DNA of 11,180 bases from Spirochaetia bacterium (GTDB lineage: Bacteria > Spirochaetota > Spirochaetia > Treponematales > Breznakiellaceae): contig BNUY01000104.1 in NCBI GenBank assembly GCA_025997715.1, positions 1 to 11,180 on the forward strand. Reading direction: 5' to 3'. This document shows positions 1-7,450 of this stretch, piece after piece; position 1 is the stretch's first letter, and each line of letters opens with the position of its first letter. Under the pieces are notes generated by a model. That model saw only the letters and a list, made by a program, of their open reading frames with translations, had not been told where the DNA came from and did not search any database. Both the position numbers and the translations under genes were made by a program.

Positions 1-150
1 AATAGTATCGTTTGCTGCCGCTCTATACCAACCTTGTACGCCATTGTCTCGCTCCTGCTTTGCTTCGCTCTCCCCTTTATAGCAGTTCTATCGCTTTTTG
101 GCTAGTTTTCGGACGGTCTGCCCCCCCCATACAAAAAAAGCACGTACGTA

Positions 151-179
151 TTGACAAGATCCCCCCTGTTTCGTATATG
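151..179 (+). promoter_or_regulatory. Probable sigma-70 promoter of the peptidase/transporter operon
   Basis: A perfect -35 box TTGACA (151-156) is followed after 17 bp by TATATG (174-179), close to the consensus -10. Transcription would start near 186, giving a leader of about 25 nt that ends with the ribosome binding site of the first gene. The palindrome ACGTACGT (142-149) lies directly upstream of the -35 and could be an operator, but it is short. Bases 1-150 contain a C8 run (121-128) and an A7 run, and I see no supportable gene there. Confidence 0.7.
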
Positions 180-210
180 CTTCTACATAACCAGAGGAGG
201 CGGCCATAGT

Positions 211-1311
211 ATGAACGCAAAAATTAAGAAAATAATTGATAAAATGAAAGAAGAGGGTATTGATAACCTCATTATCTGCGACGGGGGGAGTATCTATTAT
301 CTCACCGGGTGTATGTTCCATACCATGCACCGTATGTGCGCGTTACTGCTGAGTGTGGATTCAGATCCCGTTCTCTACATTCACGAGATGTTTCCAACCC
401 GGGGCTTGGAGGACGCAGGGGTAAGGACGCATCATTGGAAGGATACGGACAATTATATCAAAGAACTGTACAACGAATTTGACCACACAAAACAACTTGC
501 GGTGGACAAGTATTTTGAGGCCCGTTTCGTAATTGCACTGCAGGATTTCGGGCTTGCCAAGCCAATCAAGGTGGGCTCCTATGTAATCGACGATATTCGT
601 GCGATCAAATCACCGGAAGAGTTTCATCTCATGGACCGTAGCAGTGATATCAATGACAAAGCGATGGTAGAGCTGGAAGATTACATTGACAAGTATCATG
701 GAGACCCGGAAGCGCTTACCGAGCTTCATCTGGTGGATGTTCTTGCAAAGATTTACGCCCAGTATACCGACGGGGGATTTTCATTTGACCCGATTATCTC
801 TTTTGGGGTAAATGCAACGGATCCCCATCACGAGCCGGACAACACCGTTCTTAAAGAGGGAGACTGTGTCATCATTGATATTGGCTGTATGAAAGATGAG
901 TATGCATCGGACATGACACGGACGGTATTCTACAAAAAGGTTTCTGACTTTGACAAAGCAATTTTTGAAATTGTCTGTGAAGCGCAAAGACGGGCTGAGG
1001 CATTTGTCAAACCGGGAGTAAAGTGCTCGGAGATTGATGCGGCGGCCCGTAATTATATTACCGAAAAAGGGTACGGGCAATATTTCACCCACCGGCTTGG
1101 CCATTTTATCGGTATGGAAGTTCATGAAGCAGGGGATATTTCCGGTTCCAATCATGCGATTGTAAAAGCCGGTAACGTATTCTCAATTGAGCCGGGTATC
1201 TATATTGCCGAAAAGAAGATTGGCGTGCGCTGCGAGAACCTTGTTTTTGTAACAGCAAATGGTTCAAAACCGCTTAACAAGATTCCGATGGGCCTCAAAA
1301 TTGTAGGATAG
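211..1311 (+). CDS. M24 family metallopeptidase (Xaa-Pro dipeptidase/aminopeptidase type)
   Basis: This encodes a 366-residue cytoplasmic 'pita-bread' metallopeptidase. It probably removes residues at Xaa-Pro bonds in short peptides with a two-metal centre. Residues about 1-140 match the creatinase-type N-domain and about 150-366 the M24 catalytic domain. All five metal ligands are visible: D223 (in IDIG), D234 (in ASDMTRT), H298 (in LGHFIGMEVHE), E327 (in SIEPGIYI) and E342 (in VRCENLV). The spacings 11/64/29/15 are very close to those of archaeal prolidase. H305 matches the second conserved histidine. I chose ATG 211 because AGAGGAGG (193-200) lies just upstream; an in-frame TTG at 151 is part of the promoter -35 box. 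It is the first gene of an operon, with the next gene 9 nt downstream. Whether it is a dipeptidase (PepQ-like) or an aminopeptidase (PepP-like) cannot be decided from sequence. Confidence 0.9.
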   Translation: MNAKIKKIIDKMKEEGIDNLIICDGGSIYYLTGCMFHTMHRMCALLLSVDSDPVLYIHEMFPTRGLEDAGVRTHHWKDTDNYIKELYNEFDHTKQLAVDKYFEARFVIALQDFGLAKPIKVGSYVIDDIRAIKSPEEFHLMDRSSDINDKAMVELEDYIDKYHGDPEALTELHLVDVLAKIYAQYTDGGFSFDPIISFGVNATDPHHEPDNTVLKEGDCVIIDIGCMKDEYASDMTRTVFYKKVSDFDKAIFEIVCEAQRRAEAFVKPGVKCSEIDAAARNYITEKGYGQYFTHRLGHFIGMEVHEAGDISGSNHAIVKAGNVFSIEPGIYIAEKKIGVRCENLVFVTANGSKPLNKIPMGLKIVG

Positions 1312-1320
1312 GGGACAGGT

Positions 1321-3114
1321 ATGACCGTTACCGAACGGGTAGAAGCGCTGCGCGCTCAGATGAAAGCGGCCGGAATTTCGGCGTATGTTATTCCGTCGGC
1401 GGACTTTCACCAGAGCGAATATGTGGGCGATCATTTTAAGGCCCGGGAGTTCATATCCGGTTTCGACGGCTCGGCAGGAACGGTTGTTGTAACGCCGGAG
1501 GATGCCCGCCTTTGGACAGACGGGCGTTACTTTATTCAAGCGGCGCATCAGCTTGCGGGCAGCGGCATATCTCTTATGAAAATGGGGACGCCGGGGTTTC
1601 CTGCGGTCACCGAATTTCTGGTTACGGTTTTACATGACGGGGATACCCTTGGATTTGACGGGCGGCTTATCTCAATGGGTGAGGGCCTTGAATTTGAAGA
1701 GGCGCTTGCGGGAAAGAATGTTACCATTGATTATGAAAAAGATTTAGTTGATGCAGTATGGAAGGGCAGGCCTCCCCTTGCAAATGAAAAAGCGTGGCTT
1801 CACGAGGAAAAGTATGCCGGTGAAAGCACCGCATCGAAGGTTGCAAGGGTACGTGCGGAGATGAAAAAACGTGGCGCAACAAGCCATGTTATTACCAGTC
1901 TTGATGATATAGGGTGGCTGTTTAACATTCGCGGTAATGATGTAGCATATTCCCCGCTTGTACTTGGCTATGCATTTTTAACAGAAGACAGGGCTTATTT
2001 ATTTGTCGATGCGGACAAGCTTAATTCAGCAATTTTGGCAAATCTGGGAACCGTTGGAACTGAAGTTAAGCCGTATAACGGCATATATGAATTCATCAAG
2101 ACGCTGTCGGCGGAAGAAAAGCTTTTGGTTGATACGATGAAAATCAATTATGCTATTTATAACAATATTCCCCCTGGCGTTACGAAGATAAAAGCTCCTA
2201 ATCCTTCATCCCTTATGAAAGCAATGAAGAATGAAGTTGAGGCACGGGGGATGAGAAGCGCACAGCAAAAAGACGCCGTTGCATTTGCGAAGTTCATGTA
2301 TTGGCTTAAGACCGCCGTCGGCAAAGAGGATATTACCGAAATCAGTGCCGAAAAGAAGCTTGATGAGTTTAGAGCCGGGCAAGAGGGGTTTATGGGGCCA
2401 AGCTTTGAGCCCATTTCGGCTTACGGCGATCATGCGGCAATAGTCCATTATGCTCCTACCCTTGAAGAGCAATATACGCTTAAAGCCGAGGGATTGTATC
2501 TCTCCGATACGGGCGGGAATTACCCAGAGGGAACGACGGATATCACGAGAACCTTTGTGTTAGGTACTGTTACTGCCGAAATGAAAAAGCATTTTACCGC
2601 AGTGGCGCGCAGTATGATTGGCCTTTCAAGGGCAAAATTCCTGCGCGGCTGCAGGGGATACAATCTTGACATCCTGGCCCGGTTACCCATGTGGGAATTG
2701 GGAATAGATTACAAGCACGGCACCGGTCACGGCGTAGGGAATCTTCTTAACATTCATGAAGGCCCGACAGGATTCAGGTGGAATATTGTTCCGGCGAAGA
2801 ATGAGACAACGCCCTTTGAAGAGGGGATGTACATTACGGACGAGCCCGGCATTTACATTGAGGGTTCCCATGGCATACGCCTTGAGAATGAACTGCTGGT
2901 AAGGAAGTTTGCCCAAAGCGGCGATGATACGTTCCTGGAATTTGAGACCATGACCTTTGTGCCGATAGACTTAGACGGCATTATTCCGGAGGATTTGACC
3001 GGACCGGAAAGGGATTTTCTCAACTCCTATCATGCGGAAGTATTTGCGCGGGTTTCACCGTATCTTTCTGTGGAAGAGGCAGCTTGGCTTAGAGATTACA
3101 CTAAGCCTGTATAA
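1321..3114 (+). CDS. Long-form Xaa-Pro aminopeptidase (aminopeptidase P, M24B)
   Basis: The 597-residue protein is predicted to release an N-terminal residue from peptides whose second residue is proline. Its length and layout match the three-domain aminopeptidase P1 type rather than the ~440-residue E. coli PepP: creatinase N-domain about 1-135, a second creatinase-like domain about 155-310, catalytic M24 domain about 315-530, and a C-terminal M24 extension to the end, with the typical aromatic-rich close. Metal ligands are D396 (in LSDTGG), D407 (in TTDITRT), H470 (in GTGHGVG), E508 (in TDEPGIYIE) and E522 (in RLENELLV); H479 is the second conserved histidine. It has no signal peptide, so it should be cytoplasmic. 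The gene starts 9 nt after the first peptidase with GGGGACAGG upstream, so the two are co-transcribed and probably translationally coupled. The two paralogues are very different in length and are not a recent duplication. Confidence 0.92.
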   Translation: MTVTERVEALRAQMKAAGISAYVIPSADFHQSEYVGDHFKAREFISGFDGSAGTVVVTPEDARLWTDGRYFIQAAHQLAGSGISLMKMGTPGFPAVTEFLVTVLHDGDTLGFDGRLISMGEGLEFEEALAGKNVTIDYEKDLVDAVWKGRPPLANEKAWLHEEKYAGESTASKVARVRAEMKKRGATSHVITSLDDIGWLFNIRGNDVAYSPLVLGYAFLTEDRAYLFVDADKLNSAILANLGTVGTEVKPYNGIYEFIKTLSAEEKLLVDTMKINYAIYNNIPPGVTKIKAPNPSSLMKAMKNEVEARGMRSAQQKDAVAFAKFMYWLKTAVGKEDITEISAEKKLDEFRAGQEGFMGPSFEPISAYGDHAAIVHYAPTLEEQYTLKAEGLYLSDTGGNYPEGTTDITRTFVLGTVTAEMKKHFTAVARSMIGLSRAKFLRGCRGYNLDILARLPMWELGIDYKHGTGHGVGNLLNIHEGPTGFRWNIVPAKNETTPFEEGMYITDEPGIYIEGSHGIRLENELLVRKFAQSGDDTFLEFETMTFVPIDLDGIIPEDLTGPERDFLNSYHAEVFARVSPYLSVEEAAWLRDYTKPV

Positions 3115-3124
3115 ATATTTTTTT
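3086..3124 (+). terminator. Hairpin plus T-run between the second peptidase and the transporter (weak or partial terminator)
   Basis: A 7-bp perfect stem, GGCTTAG (3086-3092) with CTAAGCC (3101-3107) and an 8-nt loop, lies over the last codons of the peptidase gene. A T7 run (3118-3124) follows about 10 nt after the stem, just before the next ribosome binding site. The gap to the T-run is longer than in a standard intrinsic terminator, so any termination is probably partial. It could instead act as a 3'-end stabiliser or processing hairpin. Confidence 0.35.
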
Positions 3125-3137
3125 AAGGAGTGTACTA

Positions 3138-4487
3138 ATGGAAACGGTAAAGAAAAAGAGGCCCTTCGGTTTCTACGTGTGTTCGGCTACTTTCACCTTT
3201 GAAAGGCTGTCATACTACGCATCAAAGTGGCTAATCGCCATATTTGTTGCGGCATCGGTGGTATCAGGCGGATTAGGGTTTACCCAGGCTGACGGCGGAA
3301 AGATGCAGGCCAACCTGGTTGCATTCACCTATCTGGCGCCTATCCTTGGAGGGCTTCTTTCTGACAGGATCATTGGCGCACGGTACTGCATACCCATAGG
3401 TACGTTTCTTATGGGGCTGGGATATGTCTGCGGATATTTTTCACAGAGCATCGGAATGGTATGGGTTATGATTATCCTGGTATCAATTGGTACGGGGTTA
3501 TTCAAAGGGAACATTAGCGCTATTAACGGGCGTTTGTTCCAAAACAAAGAGGACCTTGATTCAGCCTTTTCGATCCAGTATTCATTTGTTAACATTGGAG
3601 CATTTTTTGGAACCTTCTTAGTCGGCATTCTTGCATTAAAGACATTTGCGCGCGGCGAAGTTATGGGATACAGGCTTTGCTTCTTATTAGCGGGTATCAC
3701 CATGTTTGTTGGTACCATTTGGTATCTTCTGGGTATGAAACATCTTGGCGATGTAGGTAAAAGGCCTTTTAAGTTTGATGAGAAACTGGGGGATGACCTT
3801 AAAAAAGTTGAAAAATCCTATGAGAAAAAACCGCTTACGGGTATTGAGAAAAAACGGGTGGCCGCTATTATATTAGTATCGGTATTCTCGGTAGTTTTCT
3901 GGTTGTTCTGGTATCTGGCGTATCTTCCTGTTTACTATTACTGGGAAGATAATATGAACTGGCTTGTAGGTTCATTCACCGTACCAAGTTCATGGTTTGA
4001 TTCACTGAATGGATTTGCCTGTATAGCCCTTGGACCAATACTTGCTATCCTTTGGGCAAAACTTGCCAAGCGGCCGCAGGGTGATATGAGTATGTTTAAG
4101 AAAACTGCCTGGGGCTTATCGTTCATGGCGGCGGCATATCTTATTTTTGCACTTGCCGACGCAACAAGGGGTTCCGGGAAAGCGGGCTTAATGTACTTAG
4201 TTGTATTTGGACTGCTTCTTTCACTGGGGGAGATGTTCTTCTCCCCGCTTGGATTCTCATTTGTAAGCAAGTATGCCCCCGCAAAACTCCTTTCAGTTAT
4301 GATGGGCGTTTGGATTGTAGCAACATTTCTTGCGGCAAAATCCTATGGCTATATCTATGCGTTTATGTCGACGAAGAACTTTATCGCCGGTACCGTCGTA
4401 GTAGCTATTATCTGTATCGTTTGTGCGCTGGTATTATTTGCACTCAACAAGAAGCTTAAGGGCTTGGTTGAAGAAGGTAAAGAGTAA
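3138..4487 (+). CDS. POT/PTR2 family peptide transporter (MFS), divergent 12-helix form
   Basis: This 449-residue inner-membrane protein belongs to the POT family of the major facilitator superfamily, which takes up di- and tripeptides. I place 12 hydrophobic helices, with a charged cytoplasmic loop at about 203-235 between helices 6 and 7. The two extra helices usual in bacterial POTs (14 in all) have no room. Family marks are ERLSYY (22-27), LSDRIIGAR after helix 2, GTGLFKGN with K123 in helix 4, the NIGA segment in helix 5, SLN in helix 8 and GEMFFSPLG with E365 in helix 10. Oddities: the first Glu of ExxER is F19, the usual helix-7 Glu appears as W258, and KPN is KGN. Substrate and coupling ion are therefore uncertain. 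The start ATG has AAGGAG at 3125-3130, 7 nt upstream. Its position behind two Xaa-Pro peptidases suggests it supplies their peptides. Confidence 0.85.
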   Translation: METVKKKRPFGFYVCSATFTFERLSYYASKWLIAIFVAASVVSGGLGFTQADGGKMQANLVAFTYLAPILGGLLSDRIIGARYCIPIGTFLMGLGYVCGYFSQSIGMVWVMIILVSIGTGLFKGNISAINGRLFQNKEDLDSAFSIQYSFVNIGAFFGTFLVGILALKTFARGEVMGYRLCFLLAGITMFVGTIWYLLGMKHLGDVGKRPFKFDEKLGDDLKKVEKSYEKKPLTGIEKKRVAAIILVSVFSVVFWLFWYLAYLPVYYYWEDNMNWLVGSFTVPSSWFDSLNGFACIALGPILAILWAKLAKRPQGDMSMFKKTAWGLSFMAAAYLIFALADATRGSGKAGLMYLVVFGLLLSLGEMFFSPLGFSFVSKYAPAKLLSVMMGVWIVATFLAAKSYGYIYAFMSTKNFIAGTVVVAIICIVCALVLFALNKKLKGLVEEGKE

Positions 4488-4495
4488 GAATTTTT

Positions 4496-4599
4496 AACCG
4501 CAAAGGCGCCGAAGGCGACTAAGGAAGATGAGGGATAGCCAGGTCCCGAAGGGGTCTTCTCTTCCCCTTTGCGCGCCTTCGTGGTTTTTCTTCTTCGTT
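4496..4599 (+). terminator. Imperfect inverted repeat with nested hairpin between convergent genes; probable terminator of the transporter operon
   Basis: The left arm at 4496-4515 (AACCGCAAAGGCGCCGAAGG) is roughly complementary to the right arm at 4566-4586, with several mismatches. Between them sits a tight hairpin, AGGTCCC (4541-4547) with GGGGTCT (4551-4557) and loop GAA, which has two G-U pairs. The right arm is followed by TTTTTCTTCTTCGTTTTCT, a U-rich tail suited to stopping plus-strand transcripts. Read from the minus strand the stem ends in AAAAATTC instead, so the fit as a clpC terminator is weaker. Confidence 0.5.
4498..4533 (+). repeat. Degenerate 9-bp tandem repeat (NNNNNNAGG type), four units
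   Basis: Four consecutive 9-mers read CCGCAAAGG, CGCCGAAGG, CGACTAAGG and AAGATGAGG. Each ends in AGG and the first three are CG/A-rich. The reverse complement of 4566-4586 contains two more similar units (ACGAAGG and GCAAAGG). Such GCAAAGG-like strings resemble dispersed intergenic repeats I recall from other bacterial genomes, but I cannot check the copy number here. Confidence 0.45.
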
Positions 4600-4611
4600 T
4601 TCTATTGCCCC

Positions 4612-7167
4612 CTAAAGCGCCGCCGCCTTCTCTGCCGCTACCTGTCCCGTCTTAGCCGCCACCGCCTGCACCCTTATCTTCCCGTCCTTCGTATCAGCGA
4701 CAAACAGCGTCCCAAAGGGGTAGTTTCCCTCCAGCAGCATCGTTGAAAGCGGATCCTCCAACTCCTTTTGAATGGCCCGCCGCATGGGCCGTCCGCCGTA
4801 TTTCGGGTCCCAGCCTTTTTCGATAAGGATGCTGCGGGCCGCAGGAAGCACTTCAATGGAGTAACCCTGTTCCGCCAGCCGCTCTGAAAGTTCCTCCACC
4901 TGTAATTCCAGAATGGTTTCCACCTGCTTTTCGTCCAGGGCGTGGAAGACCACCACGTCGTCCACCCGGTTGATAAACTCCGGGTTAAAGAGCCGGCGCA
5001 GTTCCGACAGGGCGGCGCTCTGTATTTCCGATGCGCCCATGATGCCCGTTTCGGAGGAGAAGCCCAGGCGCGAGTCCCGGGAAATTTCCCGCACACCGGC
5101 GTTGCTGGTCATGATGATCACCGTGTTGCGGAAGTTCACCGTGTGCCCCAGGTTGTCCTTCAGTTCACCCTCCTCCAGCACCTGTAAAAGCAGGTTGAAT
5201 ACATCGTGGTGGGCCTTTTCAATTTCGTCAAAGAGGACCACCCGGTAGGGGTTCCGCCGGATCTTTTCGGTAAGGACGCCCCCTTCTTCGTAACCCACGT
5301 AGCCGGGGGGCGCGCCCACCAGACGGGAGGCGTTATGTTTTTCCATATAGTCGGACATGTCGATGCGAATTAGCGCCTCCTCGTTGCCAAAGAGATATAC
5401 CGAAAGCCGCTTGGCCAATAACGTTTTGCCCACACCGGTGGGGCCAAGAAAGATGAAGGAGCCCAAGGGACGTTTGGGTGATGAGATGCCGGCCCGGGAT
5501 CGGCGTATGGCGGAGGAGATGCGCCGCACCGCCTCGTCCTGGCCTACCACTTCCTTGTGCAGTTCCTCCTCAATCTTAAGGAGCCGCCGGGATTCCTGTT
5601 CCTCCAGCCGGGTCAGGGGGATGCCCGTGGTTTCCGCCACCACCCGCCTGATATCCCCTTCACTTACCGTCATCCGCACATCATGGGATGCATGTTCCCA
5701 GGCGTCCCGGACCGCCTCCAGCCGCAGCCGGAGCTTGCGTACCCGGTCCCGTATTCCCGCCGCCCGCTCATAGTCCTGAACCGAAGCCAGGGCGTTCTTT
5801 TCGTCGGTTAATTTTTGGATTTCCAGTTCAATATCCGCTATCTCCGGAGGATTATTTTCCGCTTCCAGCTTTCGCATGGCCCCGGCTTCATCCAGAATGT
5901 CGATGGCCTTATCGGGCATGAACCGGCCTATGATATATCGTTGGGCCAGGTTCGCCGCAGCGGACACCGCTTCCGGTGTATAGGCCACCCGGTGATGGTC
6001 TTCGTACTTTTTCTGAATCCCCTTGAGTATTTTCAGGGTTTCCGGAAGCCCCGGCTCCTCAACCTGCACCGCCTGAAAGCGGCGCTCCAGGGCGGCGTCC
6101 TTCTCAAAGTACTTCCGGTATTCCGCCAGGGTGGTGGCGCCGATGCACTGGATATCCCCCCGGGAAAGGGCGGGTTTGAGCATATTCGATGCGTCGATGG
6201 TTCCCTCGGCGCCCCCCGCCCCGATAATCGTATGGATTTCATCTATAAAGAGGATCACGTTTTTGGCGGCGGCGATTTCCTTCATGATCCTCTTGAGCCG
6301 TTCCTCGAATTCGCCCCGGTACTTGGTGCCCGCCACTACGGCGCCCAGGTCCAGGGACAGGATGCGTTTTCCCGCCAGCATGTCGGGGATATCGTCTTCG
6401 GAAAAAAGCTGGGCCAGGCCCTCAACGATGGCGGTTTTGCCCACCCCCGGCTCGCCCACCAGTACGGGGTTGTTCTTGGTCCGTCTGGATAAAATGCGTA
6501 CCGCCCGGTTGATTTCCTTCTGTCTATCGATAACCGGGTCCAGTTTGCCCAGTTTGGCCAGGGCGGTAAGGTCACGGGAGTATTCGTCCAGGCTAGGGGT
6601 AGAGCTCAGGGGTGGATATGACGCCGATTTTGCCCGGTCTACGCGCGGCCCTCCCCGCGGCAGGGGACGGAAAAAAGCGGGCTGGTAGGGATCGCCTGAG
6701 ATACCGCCGTAGTAGCTGTGGCTATCGCCTTCACTAAATGTCGTTTGAATCACCACCCGCAGCATGTCCGTATCCACCGCCCGCTGGAGGAGGTAAAGCT
6801 GCACCGGGGAATTCTGTTCCCGCATGGCCGCAAAGAGGAGATGCTCCGTCCCGATATAGTCGTTCCCCATGGACCGGGTTTCCTCGGCGGCGTTCTCAAG
6901 CATGGTTCTGGTCCGTTTGGAGGGGGGCACATCGCCGAAAACCATTACCCCGGACATACGGGTTATCCCGTTTTCCAGGGTATGCCGGAATTCCAGCAAA
7001 TCTATCCGCAGGAACTGGAGCGCCTTACAAGCAATGCCCGCCCCGTCCTTGAGCAGGGCAATAAGCACATGTTCCGGCATGAGCTGGTCCGCATTAAAAT
7101 GCCGCGCCTCTTCCTGGGCGTCAATGGTCAATATACGATGCGCCCGCTGGGTTAACCCTTTCGACAC
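4612..7167 (-). CDS. clpC: ATP-dependent Clp protease ATP-binding subunit ClpC
   Basis: The 851-residue AAA+ unfoldase would feed substrates to the ClpP peptidase for protein quality control and regulated proteolysis in the cytoplasm. Order: double Clp N-domain (about 1-145), a Pro/Arg/Ser-rich linker (about 148-190), AAA domain 1 with Walker A GEPGVGKT (238-245), pore KYRG (282-285), Walker B with D309/E310 and arginine pair R362/R363, a ClpC-type middle region with a UVR-like coiled coil (about 445-485), AAA domain 2 with Walker A GPTGVGKT (575-582), pore GYVG (622-625) and Walker B D647/E648, then the LGF tripeptide (701-703) expected to dock ClpP, and sensor-2 GGRPMRR (791-797). The short middle region and LGF loop separate it from ClpB. 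The start is GTG with GGAGG 6 nt upstream. The nearest ATG alternatives would cut the N-domain. It is intact, monocistronic in this window, and more G+C-rich than the operon it converges with. Confidence 0.95.
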   Translation of the reverse strand: MSKGLTQRAHRILTIDAQEEARHFNADQLMPEHVLIALLKDGAGIACKALQFLRIDLLEFRHTLENGITRMSGVMVFGDVPPSKRTRTMLENAAEETRSMGNDYIGTEHLLFAAMREQNSPVQLYLLQRAVDTDMLRVVIQTTFSEGDSHSYYGGISGDPYQPAFFRPLPRGGPRVDRAKSASYPPLSSTPSLDEYSRDLTALAKLGKLDPVIDRQKEINRAVRILSRRTKNNPVLVGEPGVGKTAIVEGLAQLFSEDDIPDMLAGKRILSLDLGAVVAGTKYRGEFEERLKRIMKEIAAAKNVILFIDEIHTIIGAGGAEGTIDASNMLKPALSRGDIQCIGATTLAEYRKYFEKDAALERRFQAVQVEEPGLPETLKILKGIQKKYEDHHRVAYTPEAVSAAANLAQRYIIGRFMPDKAIDILDEAGAMRKLEAENNPPEIADIELEIQKLTDEKNALASVQDYERAAGIRDRVRKLRLRLEAVRDAWEHASHDVRMTVSEGDIRRVVAETTGIPLTRLEEQESRRLLKIEEELHKEVVGQDEAVRRISSAIRRSRAGISSPKRPLGSFIFLGPTGVGKTLLAKRLSVYLFGNEEALIRIDMSDYMEKHNASRLVGAPPGYVGYEEGGVLTEKIRRNPYRVVLFDEIEKAHHDVFNLLLQVLEEGELKDNLGHTVNFRNTVIIMTSNAGVREISRDSRLGFSSETGIMGASEIQSAALSELRRLFNPEFINRVDDVVVFHALDEKQVETILELQVEELSERLAEQGYSIEVLPAARSILIEKGWDPKYGGRPMRRAIQKELEDPLSTMLLEGNYPFGTLFVADTKDGKIRVQAVAAKTGQVAAEKAAAL

Positions 7168-7195
7168 GAGAAGCCTCCACTATGTACAAAATCCT

Positions 7196-7201
7196 ATCAT
7201 A
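7196..7201 (-). promoter_or_regulatory. Candidate -10 box for clpC
   Basis: On the minus strand TATGAT (complement of 7196-7201) matches 5 of 6 consensus positions and would start transcription about 20 nt before the GTG start codon. The position 17 bp further upstream reads ATTACT, a poor -35, so this is tentative. I found neither a CIRCE inverted repeat nor a CtsR-like direct heptad repeat here, so no classical heat-shock repressor site is evident. Confidence 0.3.
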
Positions 7202-7206
7202 GAACT

Positions 7207-7443
7207 TTGCGGAAGAACAGTAATTCCAGCAACGACTTGGTCCGTAAATTCAACCTCTACCTTGAAGCCGGGGTTCGGGAATACTGGGTGGTATCGCCTG
7301 AGCATAAAACAGTACAGGTTTTTGTGCTGCAAGATGGCGCGTATCGGGGGAAAGTTTACCATGGGGACGCTTCCGTTCCTTCCTCGGTTCTGGAAGGCCT
7401 TTCGGTCAACATGGCCGCCGTGTTTGTTCCCGGAAAAGAATAA
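7207..7443 (+). pseudogene. 3' remnant of a Uma2 (DUF820) family gene
   Basis: The 78 codons encode a clear Uma2/DUF820 C-terminal third: DLVRKFNLYLEAGVREYWVV, then the usual EHKTVQVF strand, a VYHGD turn and a VPSSVLEGLSVNM close before a stop at 7441-7443. Full Uma2 proteins are about 180-200 residues with a PD-(D/E)XK nuclease fold. The part with the PD and Glu-containing catalytic strands lies upstream of what is kept here. Upstream the frame runs straight into the clpC 5' region and meets a stop at 7153-7155. No ATG or ribosome binding site is visible; the only early start is TTG 7207. I infer a truncated, inactive copy whose 5' part was deleted next to the clpC promoter. Uma2 genes are often multicopy in a genome, which fits a relic of a spreading family. 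Confidence 0.75.
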
Positions 7444-7450
7444 ATAACCA

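Noticed and set aside
12..209. 65-codon plus-strand reading frame before the operon
   Set aside because: It has no ribosome binding site or recognisable protein features, and it runs through the promoter and leader of the peptidase gene.
151..210. Upstream TTG start extending the first peptidase by 20 residues
   Set aside because: The TTG is the first three bases of the -35 box TTGACA, and the extension has no family similarity. ATG 211 has a strong AGAGGAGG ribosome binding site.
4498..4586. tRNA or other structured RNA gene in the convergent spacer
   Set aside because: The folds are an imperfect long stem and a small hairpin followed by a U-rich tract, with no cloverleaf or anticodon arm.
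5815..6492. 225-codon plus-strand reading frame opposite clpC, among several long antisense frames
   Set aside because: These are mirror frames of a G+C-rich conserved AAA+ coding sequence. None shows independent domain features or start signals.
7168..7260. CIRCE or CtsR operator upstream of clpC
   Set aside because: I searched by eye for the long CIRCE inverted repeat and for paired GGTCAAA-like heptads and found neither.
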